64,000 nucleotides of DNA from Candidatus Eremiobacter antarcticus (GTDB taxonomy: Bacteria; Vulcanimicrobiota; Vulcanimicrobiia; Eremiobacterales; Eremiobacteraceae), in the NCBI GenBank assembly GCA_003244105.1, contig QHBK01000002.1, positions 62,001 to 126,000 of the forward strand, in the 5' to 3' direction. The notes under the pieces are model-generated. The model did no database searches, was not told where the DNA came from, and saw only the letters and a program-made list of their open reading frames with translations. Positions within the stretch are counted from its first letter, which is position 1, and each line of letters begins with the position of its first letter. A program made the position numbers and the translations under genes. Positions 26,921 to 36,592 of the stretch are shown here, one piece after another.

Positions 26921-27564
26921 GATTTCACCAACGGGTTTTTCTCCGCAAACGCGCCATCGGGGTTTGGCTTCACCCACACGATGAGGTCCCAAATCGCAGG
27001 GAAGTCGAAGACGGTCGCGACCTGGGACTCGCTCTTTGCTTTTCCCATTCTGACCAGCGTCGCCGCCGTTGGATGGGCCGGATCGCCGCCGGCCTCACGG
27101 AAGCGCGCCGGTGAGACCGCCAGGTCGTATTTCATCTTGCCGCTGGTGGTATCGCGCAAGACGTAATGCACGTGGTCTTCAAATGCGTACCACCGGCCAG
27201 GACTCACGCCGAACAGGTGTGGCCGCTTGCCGTCGGTGTTCGGCACCGAGAAGTCTGCGCCGAGAAGATCGCCGTTCTTATCGTACCACAGTTGGCTAGG
27301 GTGGCGGATGTCCTGAGACGTCCACTGCATGTTCGCATAGCTGATCGCACCACTCGCGTCCACATTGGTGTAGCGCACGTATCCGGCTTTCTCAGCATCC
27401 GCCGCATGCGCAAATCGCGCCGGCAGATCCGCTTGAATCGATTTCACGAACGCGGTTTCGGACGGCGACAAGCGGCCGCTGCTGGTCGGCGACTCGTCCG
27501 CCCGCACTGAAGCACAGAGCGAGATGAGCATGGCCAGTGTGCTGAAGAGCGCGCGTCTGCGCAT
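26917..27564 (-). CDS. Secreted hypothetical protein
   Basis: A 215-residue protein with a signal peptide (RRRALFSTLAMLISLCASVRA) set by ATG 27564, which has GAAAGGA at good distance. The mature part (SAIQADLPARFAHAADAEKAGYVRYT-like helix, then SQLWYDKNGDLLGADFSVP, HLFGVSPGRWYAFEDHVHYVL) carries several tryptophans and histidines and no recognised motif. It is probably periplasmic. It is translationally coupled to the VOC gene by a 4-base overlap and preceded by the strong terminator of the TonB receptor gene, so it begins its own unit. Confidence 0.6.
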   Translation of the reverse strand: MRRRALFSTLAMLISLCASVRADESPTSSGRLSPSETAFVKSIQADLPARFAHAADAEKAGYVRYTNVDASGAISYANMQWTSQDIRHPSQLWYDKNGDLLGADFSVPNTDGKRPHLFGVSPGRWYAFEDHVHYVLRDTTSGKMKYDLAVSPARFREAGGDPAHPTAATLVRMGKAKSESQVATVFDFPAIWDLIVWVKPNPDGAFAEKNPLVKS

Positions 27565-27649
27565 GCGATCGTCCTTTCGCGGGTGAGCGCGCAACCGCCG
27601 GAGAGAGAACTGGTCGCCCCCTTCGGTAAAGCTTTCCGAATACCGGCAA

Positions 27650-27682
27650 AAGAAAAAGGGGGCGACCTACTATCGCCCCCTT
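27650..27682 (-). terminator. Strong terminator ending the TonB receptor transcript
   Basis: GGGGGCGA and TCGCCCCC form a perfect 8-base stem with a seven-base loop; on the minus strand it is followed by TTTTTCTTTT. It lies 17 bases beyond the receptor stop. Confidence 0.9.
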
Positions 27683-27698
27683 GGTCGTGTCGCTCGGA

Positions 27699-30665
27699 CT
27701 AGTACTTGGTGTTGAGATAGAACACGAACACACGAGCGGCGCCCAGCGGCGGCGCCAGGTATGCGTCGGGCGCGTAATCTTGGCGGTAGGGCTGAAGCCC
27801 GAAGCTGCCGCTTACTCCGGACGTAGGCCGGTACGCGCCGAGAGCGTTGTTCTTGTAGCGTGGATTGGCAGTGTTCACTCCGCCCGTGTAATTGCCCAGC
27901 ACGTTGCCGACGGCGATGCCGGCCTGCATCGTGTTTGGCGCGCGGCCGATGTCGTGCGCTACTGTCAGATTCAGCAGCATCACTTGCGGACCGCGAATCG
28001 TTCCCGGATCATCTCCCTCCACCGTTCCACGCGATCCCGTGATGTTCGGGCGGAGGAAGGTGCCCGGGTTGTTCGGATCAGTGAAATAGTACGCTGATGA
28101 CTGCGCGCTCCCGCCCAGCTCCGCCTGAGCCAGGTCAGTGTTCAGCACTTCCACCGGCACCGACGCTCCGTTCGGCCCGACCGGCGCGTAGACAAAGGTC
28201 TTCTTGCCGACCCCGTACCGATACCCCGACTCGTACGGCATGTTCGCGAAAACGTGAAATCCGTTTCTCGAATTGTAGTTGAGCTGCAGGGTCGCCGTCA
28301 CCGGTGCCAGATAGCTGACATGGAAGAAGTGGCCGGCAGCCAGTGCCGCGTTGTTCGTCGCCGGGAAAAAGTCGCTGTCGTAATTGGCCAGCGTGTTGTC
28401 GTACGTGGCGGTCAGGAACCCTGAAAAGCCGACGTTGGCGAGCTTCTGGAGCTGGAACTCGACGCCGGTGTTTTGATTGATGCCGGCGTTCTGCTCGCGT
28501 GGGGATCCCAAGATGGGCGTGCCGTCAGGCAGCGTGAACAGCACCGGCGTGTTGGAGACGACGTAGTCCACGCCCTTTCTGTAATACGGCGTGAGCCGCA
28601 GTTCCAAGCCCCGCCCGAAGTCATGCTCCCAGGAGGCATCGACGTTGGTGGCGCGCTGTGGCCGCACCGGCGTATACTGCGCGAAGAAGTTGGTGTTGTA
28701 ATCGCCGATGGCTGACTGATAGAGATTGGTGATGTTGTTGGTCGTGCCGAACCCCGGCAATGGTGCGAAGCAGCCGTTCGAGATGTTGCAGTTCGCCAGC
28801 GCTGGATCGGCCGCCGTTTTCGCCTCGATGTTGCTGAGCGGCGAAAACTCGATGTTCTTGCCGTAGGAGAAGCGTACGACATCGCGGCTGTTGACCGCAT
28901 AGGAGAGCGCCAGGCGCGGACTGACCTGCGACGGGCGCACGACGTCGTTGGTGATGGCCGGACCTGGCACTTGCAGCACATTGCCGGCTGCGTCCGTCGA
29001 GAACGAGTAGTTGACTTGGTCGACGTTGGCCGGCAAGCCGATGACCTCTTGGTCCCAGCGCAGGCCGTACGTGAGCGTGAGCTTGCCGTTCGGGGTCCAG
29101 TGGTCTTTGATCCAGATGTTGTTGCGGTGGATCGGATCGTTTGCGATGCCTTCGTTTTGGGGCAACACCGGCAGCACCGGCGTGCCCGCATAGGCAAGCT
29201 CGTTGCCGAACGTGTTGAACGCGAGACTGGGCGCGCCCAGTGCGAACATGCCCTTCGTGTAGATGCTCTGGCCGCCGATGCCGATCTGGTGGCGGCTGTT
29301 GAGCTGCGCATTGTAGTCCACCGAGAGCCCATAGTTCGTCGCTTGCGTGTACTGGAACGCGTCGGAGAGGAAGCCGCCGTTCCAGGGCAAGTTGAACAGA
29401 TCGTTGATATCGGTTCGGAAGAGCGTCACATCTCCGAAGCCGGAGGCGTTGAACTGCCGCCGGTAGTTCAGTTTCTGAATGCTGTGGTTGTTGGTCTCGT
29501 TGTCCGGATAGCCGGTCATCTGATTGAGACCGACTTGGCCCGGGAACAGCGGAGTAATCGCGATCAGGTCCGGACCGAGCGCGAGTTGGCTGACGAGATT
29601 GGCGCTGAAGTACGGCGTGATCTTTGGGTCGATCTGATAGTTGCGGTCGAACACGCTGGCGCCACTCTCACCGAAATACTGCAATTCGTTTTGCTTGTTC
29701 GCGCCCCAACGGTAGAACGTGTTGATCGTCGCGATGTTGCCTGTAGCGTCGCCCGTGGCTCCGAAGGCTTCCGGAAAAAACGTCTTCTGATCGCCGTAGG
29801 TGCGGTATTGGCGCAGGCCGTTAAAGGCGAAGAAGTAGCTGTATCTGTTGTCCGGCGAGCCGTTGCCGTATTCAAAGGACAGGCGATGGTCGTAGTTCGG
29901 CGAGTTGACGCGCAGCGTCGCCTCCCCCTGGCCGGGATACGAACCGCGTTTGATGACCTCGTTGATGACGCCGGCGTTGGTGTTGCCCTCGCTGACGTCA
30001 TAACCGCCCGTTGAGAGCTGCAGGCGCGCGGTACCCGCAAGCGACAGGCTGTTGATGAACTGACCGCTTAACGGCTCGGTGGCGTCAATGCCTTCGAGCT
30101 CATAGCCCTCTTCGTTTTCCGCGCCGCCGCGGATGATCGGATAGCCTGCGTTGTCGGTGGTGATGCCGGGAAGCGCGTTTAAGACCGCTGTCTCCGAGAT
30201 GTTTTGAGGGGTTCCCGTGATCTCTTGCATAGTCGTCGGATTGACCGTGTAGGTGTCGGCGGTCGTCGACGGTTGAACTAATGATGTGGACGCACGGACG
30301 GGCACCCGGCCGATGGTCCTGACCTCGGCGCGGAGCTGGATGCTGAGCGCATAGTTCTGATCTTGATTCAGGGTGACGCCGGCGACTTGTTGCCGTTGAA
30401 ATCCTTCGCGCGTGAATGTCAATAGATACGTGTCGGGCGGCAGGCCCGCCAACGCGTAAAATCCGTTGGCGTCGCTTGTCGTGCGGTTGGAGAATGACGG
30501 CGCAGCGACCGTGATCTGGACTCCCGCGACCGGGTGACCGGCTGTGTCGGTGATGGTCCCGTGAATGCTGCCTGTCGTGCCGGCCAGTGTCCGTGTTGCC
30601 TGGCCTGCGACGAGCATGCTGAAAAGGACCACGACCGCAGCCAGCCGGGCAAATGGCTTGAGCAT
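27699..30665 (-). CDS. TonB-dependent outer-membrane receptor with carboxypeptidase-regulatory-like N-terminal domain
   Basis: A 988-residue outer-membrane protein. ATG 30665 is set by AGAGGAG six bases upstream and gives a signal peptide (ARLAAVVVLFSMLVAG). Residues about 30-115 are an Ig-like carboxypeptidase-regulatory domain (GSIHGTITDTAGHPVAGVQI), then a plug (ISETAVLNALPGITTDNAGYPIIRGG) and a C-terminal barrel with many aromatic strands (for example LELRLTPYYRKGVDYVVSN) ending in the aromatic RVFVFYLNTKY. It should import a bulky ligand (siderophore, glycan or peptide) using ExbBD-TonB, none of which is in the window. It begins downstream of a DUF5069 gene. Confidence 0.9.
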   Translation of the reverse strand: MLKPFARLAAVVVLFSMLVAGQATRTLAGTTGSIHGTITDTAGHPVAGVQITVAAPSFSNRTTSDANGFYALAGLPPDTYLLTFTREGFQRQQVAGVTLNQDQNYALSIQLRAEVRTIGRVPVRASTSLVQPSTTADTYTVNPTTMQEITGTPQNISETAVLNALPGITTDNAGYPIIRGGAENEEGYELEGIDATEPLSGQFINSLSLAGTARLQLSTGGYDVSEGNTNAGVINEVIKRGSYPGQGEATLRVNSPNYDHRLSFEYGNGSPDNRYSYFFAFNGLRQYRTYGDQKTFFPEAFGATGDATGNIATINTFYRWGANKQNELQYFGESGASVFDRNYQIDPKITPYFSANLVSQLALGPDLIAITPLFPGQVGLNQMTGYPDNETNNHSIQKLNYRRQFNASGFGDVTLFRTDINDLFNLPWNGGFLSDAFQYTQATNYGLSVDYNAQLNSRHQIGIGGQSIYTKGMFALGAPSLAFNTFGNELAYAGTPVLPVLPQNEGIANDPIHRNNIWIKDHWTPNGKLTLTYGLRWDQEVIGLPANVDQVNYSFSTDAAGNVLQVPGPAITNDVVRPSQVSPRLALSYAVNSRDVVRFSYGKNIEFSPLSNIEAKTAADPALANCNISNGCFAPLPGFGTTNNITNLYQSAIGDYNTNFFAQYTPVRPQRATNVDASWEHDFGRGLELRLTPYYRKGVDYVVSNTPVLFTLPDGTPILGSPREQNAGINQNTGVEFQLQKLANVGFSGFLTATYDNTLANYDSDFFPATNNAALAAGHFFHVSYLAPVTATLQLNYNSRNGFHVFANMPYESGYRYGVGKKTFVYAPVGPNGASVPVEVLNTDLAQAELGGSAQSSAYYFTDPNNPGTFLRPNITGSRGTVEGDDPGTIRGPQVMLLNLTVAHDIGRAPNTMQAGIAVGNVLGNYTGGVNTANPRYKNNALGAYRPTSGVSGSFGLQPYRQDYAPDAYLAPPLGAARVFVFYLNTKY

Positions 30666-30852
30666 GCGTTCTCCTCTGCCGGCCAGTGTGTAGGATGAAG
30701 AGATGCGGGTTTCCGAGGCGCGGCGTTCGGAGTATTCGAGCCAGCGAAAACGCTCAGCCTGGGTATGGCAGAATGATGGCACAGCCCAGGACAGTATGAA
30801 AGTGTGAGAGCGGTTCTTTAGGTCGCTTAACGGCCGCCGCTGAAAATGCACA

Positions 30853-31278
30853 TCAGTTGATGCGGCCTTCTGCGACGTCCAGCAGATCCGTCCAACGCGT
30901 CACCTTGGGGCGAACGCTTTCAGGCAGCTTCGCGCGCCGCTCTGCGAAGCGCGCGCGCTCTTCATCGTTGTCGCCGTCGTTGAGAAAGTTGTTCACGAAT
31001 TCGTCGACGGCAGATGGCGTCACATCGCGCGCGTGCGCCTGCACCCAGCGGCTCATCGACTCATCATCCGGCGACGTGCGCACTCCCTCCGAGAACTCGG
31101 CAGCGGAAATCCCAAGAAAGCTCAAGAGGGCCGTGTCGAAACTGCTCTTGTCGCCATAGACATATTCGCCCAGAGAGCCCGCCAGCGCGGCGCGGGCCTT
31201 ATCGATGGTGCGCGGCAGCATGGGAATCCCGAGAAGCCGTTCGTTCGGACTGCGCGGGATGTTTTTGGTCAAATCCAT
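30853..31278 (-). CDS. DUF5069-family protein
   Basis: A 141-residue soluble protein with the DUF5069 pattern: NIPRSPNERLLGIPMLPRTIDKARAALAGSLGEYVYG at the N-terminus, FLGISAAEFSEGV in the middle, and a charged C-terminal half. Function is not known; the family occurs across many environmental bacteria. It sits 16 bases after the RND permease stop, on the same strand, so it is probably cotranscribed with the pump. Confidence 0.8.
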   Translation of the reverse strand: MDLTKNIPRSPNERLLGIPMLPRTIDKARAALAGSLGEYVYGDKSSFDTALLSFLGISAAEFSEGVRTSPDDESMSRWVQAHARDVTPSAVDEFVNNFLNDGDNDEERARFAERRAKLPESVRPKVTRWTDLLDVAEGRIN

Positions 31279-31294
31279 TCTCAGGCTTCTCCGA

Positions 31295-34200
31295 TCATTG
31301 AGCGGTTGGTTGCGTCAGGAGATCCACGTGCGGCATGGTGTCCGGTCTGACCGCCGTAGGCGTCTGCTGTCGGGGGTGGCGCCGCGACACGAACCGGCCG
31401 CCGGAGCGCCGCGCTATCCACAGATACAGCGTCGGCACTGCCAGCAAGGACAAGAACGTCGATGCGATCAGGCCGCCGATGACGACGGTGGCCAGGGGCG
31501 CCTGAGTCGAGCTGCCCGCTTCGATCCCGGACGCCAGCGGCAACATGCCGCCGATCGTCGCAAACGTCGTCATGAGAATCGGCCGCAGGCGCCGCGGGCC
31601 GGCGTGCAGCAGCGCCTCGCGCGCATCGACGCCGTCTTCGCGCAGCTGTTTCGTGAATTCGATGACGAGGATGGAGTTCTTCACGGCGATGCCGACGAGC
31701 ATCAGCGATCCGATGAACGCCGTGAGTCCAAAGGCGCGCTGGGTGACGACGAGCGACAATACGATGCCGACGAGCGAGAGCGGCACGGCTAGCATGATGA
31801 CGAGCGGGTCGACGTACGATTCGAATTGCGCAGCCAACAGCATGTAGATGAGCATGACTGCCAGCCCCACTGCCAGCCATAACGCGTTGAAGCTCGTCTG
31901 GCCGCGTTGGATCTCCGGCCCGAACTCCCAGCGGTAGCCTGCCGGCATCGGGAAACCGCTCATCACAGCGCGGGCATCGCTGACGATCGGGCCCAAGGGG
32001 CGTCCGCTGATCGGCGCGCTGATCTCGACGCGGCGCTGGCGATCCTCGCGGCTGATGGCAGACGGTCCCAAGCCGGTGCTGAGCTTTGCCACGCTGGCCA
32101 GCGTCGCACCGGGCAAGGCAGGCGCAGCCGCGCCGGCTGCAGCCGACGCGCCGATGGGAGCGAACTGCAAGTCCTGCAGCGACGAGAACGAGCGCCGTTG
32201 CTTCGGCGACAGCTCGATGATGATGGGATACTGGATGCCGTTCACTTGATAGTATGATGCAATGGAGCCGTTGGTCGCCGTGCTGACGAACTGGGCCAGG
32301 TCCCCCGTTCCCAACCCCGAGAGCATGAGCCGCGTGCGGTCAATGGCGACGTTGACTTGCGGCTGCGAATTGGTCACGTTCTTGTCGGGATCGCCCACGC
32401 CCGGAATGCGCGAGATAGCGCTCATGACGTCGTCGGAGATCGTCTGCAAACGGTTGATGTCCGGGCCGAAGATCTCAAGCTCGAGCGCGGTCTGACCCTG
32501 AGATATCTGGCGCTGCACGATGTCGATCGTCTGACCGCGCGCGATCGTGCCGATCATCGCGGTTTGCAGTTCGCGACTTTTCGCCGCCGTGCCGCGGCCG
32601 TTGCCGTTGAGGCGTCCGCGCCACTCGTTGACGAACGCGACCGCATCTGCAGCGCTCGTGCCAGGCTTCAAGGCGACCTGCACGCTCGCACGGTTGGTGA
32701 TGGCCCGCGCGTTGTTGCCGTTTCCCGACTGACCGACCGTGGCGCCCACTGACACGACGCGCGGGTCCTTGCGCAGAGCGTTCTCGACCGCTTGAGAGGT
32801 GCGATCCATCAGCGCAAGCGCTATGCCATTGGGCCCTTGCACATTGAACTGCACGAAGCGGGAATCAGAAGGGGGAAATATTTCGGTCGACACGATTCCG
32901 AAATGAAGCGCTGCAAGTGTGATGAGCAGCAAGCCGGCTGCCGAACCAAGCACGGGCAACGGCCGGTCTATGCAAAAGCCGAGCGCGTCGCGATACGCGG
33001 ACTCCAGCCGCGAGTACCGCCGATCGAACCATTCAGCGAACGACCGGCGCTGCGCGGAGGGTGCCGCGGTGGCTGGCGCCGCCCGGTTGCGGAGCAGTTC
33101 TGCCGCAAGCATGGGCACAGCGGTGATGGCAACGACGAAAGAGATGGCGACACCGCTCATGACCACGAGCGCGAACGGGCCGAAGATGAGCCCTTGGAGT
33201 CCGGGCACGAGCATGAGCGGGAAGAACACGGTCACCACCGTGATCGACGACGCCACCACGGCTCCCAGGATCTGCGTGGTGGCGCCTTCTGCCGCATCCG
33301 ACGGTGCCATGCCCGTGCTCAAAAATCTCGAGATGTTCTCGATCACCACGACCGCATCATCGACGATCAACCCGACCGCAAGGGCTATGCCGCCGAGCGT
33401 CATGACGTTCAGGGTCTGATGGAAGGCGTAGGCCACGAAGAGCGTGCCCAGGACGGACACCGGAAGCGAAATCGCGACGATGAGCGTCGCGCGCCACGAA
33501 TGCAGAAATATCAGGATGATCAGAACCGCCAAGATGGCGCCATAGAAGGCGGTATGCTCGAGCGATGCGAGCGCGGTGAGGATGAACTCACGCTGGTCGA
33601 GCATGGTGGCGAACTTCATGGCGGGGTATCGTTGGCGGACTTCGGCGATCTTCGAGGTGACGCCGCCGGCCACCGCGACGACGTTGGCGTCTGGTTGCGC
33701 GGTGATCGTGAGCAGAACTGAGGGCGACCCATTCAGCCGAGAGAAGATGCGCTGCTCTTGAATGGAGTCTCGCACTGTCGCAACGTCGCGCAGGCGGACG
33801 GGAAGGCCGTTTTGGACCCTCAGCACCGTGTCGGCGATCTGATCGGGCGCCTTGTAAAGAGCGCTCGTCCGGATTCCGTACTCGTTGGGGCCGATCTTGA
33901 TGACGCCCGCCGGCAGATCGACGTTCTCGTTCTTGATGCGCGCGAGCAGCGCATCGAGGGAGAGGCCCAGAGCTGCGATGCGGTGCTCATCGGGTTCGAT
34001 CATGATGGCCCGCTGGGTGACGCCGGAAACCCCGACGCTGCCGACCCCTTGAACCGAGGCGAACTCATCCGAGAGCTCGTTGACCATCAGATCGGAGAGG
34101 TCGCGCTGGCTGCGTGCCGAGTCGGTCACCTCTAAGACCAGCACCGGCGTTGCATTGGGATCCGCCTTGATGACCTGCGGTTCTTGCAGCGCCGGATCAT

Positions 34201-34561
34201 TTGGCAGCGATGCGCGGATGCGCGCGATCTGCTGCTGCACGTCGACGGCGGCGACGTTGATGTCCGTTCCGAAGTTGAACTGCACGCGGACGGTCGACTG
34301 CCCCTGGAATGAATTCGACTCCAGGATGTCGATGCCCGAGACACGGCTCACCGCGTTCTCAATCGGCCGGGTGACGCTCGTCTCGATCGTCTCCGGGGAT
34401 GCGTTGGCATAGCTCACGCTGACGGTCACGACGGGCGGAGCGAACGAAGGCAATAGGGCGACTGCAAGGCGTGGCGCTGCGAACAGCCCCAAGACCACGA
34501 TCGCCGCCGACAGCATGGCGACAGAGACGCGGCGAGTGACGGCAAACCGGGCGACAGACAT
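31295..34561 (-). CDS. RND-family efflux permease (HAE1/AcrB-like)
   Basis: A 1088-residue inner-membrane proton-driven pump. The N-terminal helix (TRRVSVAMLSAAIVVLGLFAAP) and the first pore domain (SPETIETSVTRPIENAVSRVSGID) match AcrB-like permeases. The relay aspartates are present in GLIVDDAVVVIENI, and the second half repeats the fold (IGSLMLVGIAVKNSILVIEFTKQLREDG). Substrates may be hydrophobic drugs, bile-like compounds or native metabolites. No periplasmic adaptor or outer-membrane channel gene is adjacent, which is unusual since these are normally clustered. DUF5069 follows. Confidence 0.93.
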   Translation of the reverse strand: MSVARFAVTRRVSVAMLSAAIVVLGLFAAPRLAVALLPSFAPPVVTVSVSYANASPETIETSVTRPIENAVSRVSGIDILESNSFQGQSTVRVQFNFGTDINVAAVDVQQQIARIRASLPNDPALQEPQVIKADPNATPVLVLEVTDSARSQRDLSDLMVNELSDEFASVQGVGSVGVSGVTQRAIMIEPDEHRIAALGLSLDALLARIKNENVDLPAGVIKIGPNEYGIRTSALYKAPDQIADTVLRVQNGLPVRLRDVATVRDSIQEQRIFSRLNGSPSVLLTITAQPDANVVAVAGGVTSKIAEVRQRYPAMKFATMLDQREFILTALASLEHTAFYGAILAVLIILIFLHSWRATLIVAISLPVSVLGTLFVAYAFHQTLNVMTLGGIALAVGLIVDDAVVVIENISRFLSTGMAPSDAAEGATTQILGAVVASSITVVTVFFPLMLVPGLQGLIFGPFALVVMSGVAISFVVAITAVPMLAAELLRNRAAPATAAPSAQRRSFAEWFDRRYSRLESAYRDALGFCIDRPLPVLGSAAGLLLITLAALHFGIVSTEIFPPSDSRFVQFNVQGPNGIALALMDRTSQAVENALRKDPRVVSVGATVGQSGNGNNARAITNRASVQVALKPGTSAADAVAFVNEWRGRLNGNGRGTAAKSRELQTAMIGTIARGQTIDIVQRQISQGQTALELEIFGPDINRLQTISDDVMSAISRIPGVGDPDKNVTNSQPQVNVAIDRTRLMLSGLGTGDLAQFVSTATNGSIASYYQVNGIQYPIIIELSPKQRRSFSSLQDLQFAPIGASAAAGAAAPALPGATLASVAKLSTGLGPSAISREDRQRRVEISAPISGRPLGPIVSDARAVMSGFPMPAGYRWEFGPEIQRGQTSFNALWLAVGLAVMLIYMLLAAQFESYVDPLVIMLAVPLSLVGIVLSLVVTQRAFGLTAFIGSLMLVGIAVKNSILVIEFTKQLREDGVDAREALLHAGPRRLRPILMTTFATIGGMLPLASGIEAGSSTQAPLATVVIGGLIASTFLSLLAVPTLYLWIARRSGGRFVSRRHPRQQTPTAVRPDTMPHVDLLTQPTAQ

Positions 34562-34711
34562 GACTTTAGTTACGGTCGGCCAGGGTGGCGCAGGAGGTCA
34601 CGGGCCTACTGCTTAGATGGGAAAAGTGGTGAAACATTCAGCGGCACCTCCCGCGTCCGGTGTCGCTTTCATGATAAAGCCGTCGGCTTAGACTGCCCTG
34701 GGGAGACGGAG

Positions 34712-34990
34712 CTAGGCCTTTTCCCTTTCAGACGGCAGAGACGGCCGATGCACGTACATCAGGCCTCCCTGCCGCGATTCGGTCATGCCGCTGACCTTGG
34801 ACCGGTCGTTGAGAATCGCGACGATCGGCTCCGCCATGCGCTTGGCTTGCGCCTCATCGTCCACTTGGAGGTGCAAGAAATTGGCGACGACCTCGCCATC
34901 CCGGTCGTAGCGGAACTGCTTGATCCTCAAAACGTGCTCGTCTGCCAAGTACTCCCACGCTGCGACGTGACCGTCATGCCGTATCTCCAT
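34712..34990 (-). CDS. Small acidic hypothetical protein (92 residues)
   Basis: ATG 34990 is preceded by GGAGCAGGAC at good distance. The protein (EIRHDGHVAAWEYLADEHVL, then FRYDRDGEVVANFLHLQVDDEAQ, ending with a basic tail) looks like a compact alpha/beta domain without membrane segments or known motifs. It lies 37 bases after the stop of the coiled-coil PD-(D/E)XK-like gene on the same strand and is the last gene of that leftward unit. In a two-gene unit like this it could be a partner or immunity protein; this is only inference from position. Confidence 0.5.
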   Translation of the reverse strand: MEIRHDGHVAAWEYLADEHVLRIKQFRYDRDGEVVANFLHLQVDDEAQAKRMAEPIVAILNDRSKVSGMTESRQGGLMYVHRPSLPSEREKA

Positions 34991-35027
34991 GTCCTGCTCC
35001 TCGTACGTGTGCGGATACGCAACCACA

Positions 35028-36455
35028 TCAAGCGCTGCTGTCGTCCGCCTCGGCGCACGAGTCCGGGGACGACGGAATCGCGTTGATGTGGCTCGCCGAA
35101 TCACTGCCTTCCGTCCTCACCAGCATCTCCATCTCGCGCAGCTGATGCTCCACCTCGGGCCGCATGCAGTTGGCCAGCTCTTCGACTGCCGCCGCGGACT
35201 GCTTGATGCTGACCGCCTTCTTGCGTATTTCGGCGAAACGCTCGCAAGTGGCTTGGATGGCCGCGAGCGCAGCCGAGATGCGCGCTGTGTCCATCTCTTT
35301 GGTCAGCTGCTGGTTGCGCTCGGCGATCGCCATGGCTCGTCCGATCCGATAGGCGCTTTCCAAATAGAGCTGCGGATCCCCCGACGCGATGGCGTCTTCG
35401 TCGATCGCGACGAAGATATCGCGCCCGACGATCCGGAACTTGCCGATCTCCGCTGGACAGCAGTCGTCGGAGAACACCATGATGCCGACAGTCGCGTTCC
35501 TGTTTTCTTTCGCCTGCTTCAGCTCTTCGATGGACGAACGCAGCGTGTATCCGGCGCAGTTCTTCGCTTCCAGAACGATTCTTTTGCCAGGAGCGCCGGA
35601 CTGAAGCCCCAACGTGCTCACATAGTCTCCGATTTTGCAGCGCGGAATGTCGCCTGCCGTCGAGGTGAGGCTTTCGCTGACGTCGTCCAGCGAGCGGCAG
35701 ATGGCGGCGACCACCTCGTACACGGCCGTTTCAAAGTCGCGCCCCTTTTGGGTTCCCTTGGCCGACTCTTCCCTGCGCGCTTGCTCGATGCCCAAGTGCG
35801 CTTTGAGGTCGGCAAAGAAGCGCGCGTTCTCCCGCTTGAGCTCCTCGACTTGCCCGTTGACCTCCCGGCGCAGGCGAGACAGCGCTGAGCCGTCCAGATC
35901 AAGGGAGAACTGCTCGAGCACCTGGGCTGACGTCTCTTGGAGCTTCAGCTCGACGGCGCCTTGAATACGGTGCAAGAGACCGCGGCTGTTGTCGGGATCA
36001 ACCAGCCTCCCGAATTCACTTTGCGGTCCGATCTGGTCTTGGACGACTTTGTTGAGCCGCCCGTTCTCCAAACCGAAGTATTCCTCGAACGTTCTGGACA
36101 TCGCGCCGTCGCCCCCGATCAAAGCGTCGAGATGCCGGGGCACGGTGCCGGTCTCCGACTTGAAGTAGTGCTCGATTCTTGCTTCCAGTTCGCGGGCAAA
36201 TCCGCGTGCATGCTCTTCCAGGGTCCTTTGCAGCTCCTTGAATTTTTGGTCGACGATGGACGCATCGAGCGTGGGAGAGACGGCTAACAAAGCGACCACT
36301 CCCATCTTGAGCGCCTCTTCGGCGCGCTGCCGCTGCTCCTGCGGCTCATAGCGTCGCAGATATTGCACGACGACCGGGTCTGAAACGTTCAGTTGCAAGC
36401 AGATGGATGGATCCGTCTCGATCCCCACCGCGCCTTCGTCGACCACTCTCAGCAT
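35028..36455 (-). CDS. Coiled-coil protein with PD-(D/E)XK nuclease-like domain, unknown function
   Basis: About 475 residues. The first 220 are strongly helical and coiled-coil-like (ALKMGVVALLAVSPTLDASIVDQKFKELQ, EVNGQVEELKRENARFFADL). A PD-(D/E)XK-like core follows: KGRDFETAVYEV (helix A glutamate), CKIGDYVSTLG (aspartate), and RIVLEAKNCAGYT (the ExK strand), then a helix with EELKQAKENR, as in RmuC/DUF2130-like and restriction-type nucleases. A second coiled-coil rich region closes the protein. The chosen start ATG 36455 is tentative; GTG 36467 sits nearer to GAGGA, and TTG 36506 is possible. It is transcribed away from the WYL regulator, with palindromes between, and precedes the 92-residue gene. 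Confidence 0.65.
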   Translation of the reverse strand: MLRVVDEGAVGIETDPSICLQLNVSDPVVVQYLRRYEPQEQRQRAEEALKMGVVALLAVSPTLDASIVDQKFKELQRTLEEHARGFARELEARIEHYFKSETGTVPRHLDALIGGDGAMSRTFEEYFGLENGRLNKVVQDQIGPQSEFGRLVDPDNSRGLLHRIQGAVELKLQETSAQVLEQFSLDLDGSALSRLRREVNGQVEELKRENARFFADLKAHLGIEQARREESAKGTQKGRDFETAVYEVVAAICRSLDDVSESLTSTAGDIPRCKIGDYVSTLGLQSGAPGKRIVLEAKNCAGYTLRSSIEELKQAKENRNATVGIMVFSDDCCPAEIGKFRIVGRDIFVAIDEDAIASGDPQLYLESAYRIGRAMAIAERNQQLTKEMDTARISAALAAIQATCERFAEIRKKAVSIKQSAAAVEELANCMRPEVEHQLREMEMLVRTEGSDSASHINAIPSSPDSCAEADDSSA

Positions 36456-36549
36456 CGTTGTCGTCACCGTCCTCTTTGATATTGGGAACTCCGTGGCTCT
36501 CCCCAACAGTATAGGCCTGGGTTTTGCGCGAAAGAAGCCGGCCGGAATG

Positions 36550-36579
36550 CGACCGGGTCAAATGCTGACCCCTCGGTCA
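36550..36579. promoter_or_regulatory. Nested palindromes between divergent WYL and PD-(D/E)XK genes, candidate operator
   Basis: GGGTCA and TGACCC face each other over five bases (36555-36571), and the same TGACC also pairs with GGTCA over four bases (36566-36579). The left part, CGACCGGGTCAA, recurs exactly on the other strand at 37669-37680. The site lies 14 bases before the WYL start, suited to autoregulation. Confidence 0.6.
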
Positions 36580-36592
36580 GAAACGGTGAGCG

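Noticed and set aside
28971..30014. 347-residue plus-strand frame over the TonB receptor
   Set aside because: Antisense shadow with no family match; the receptor on the other strand has clear domains.
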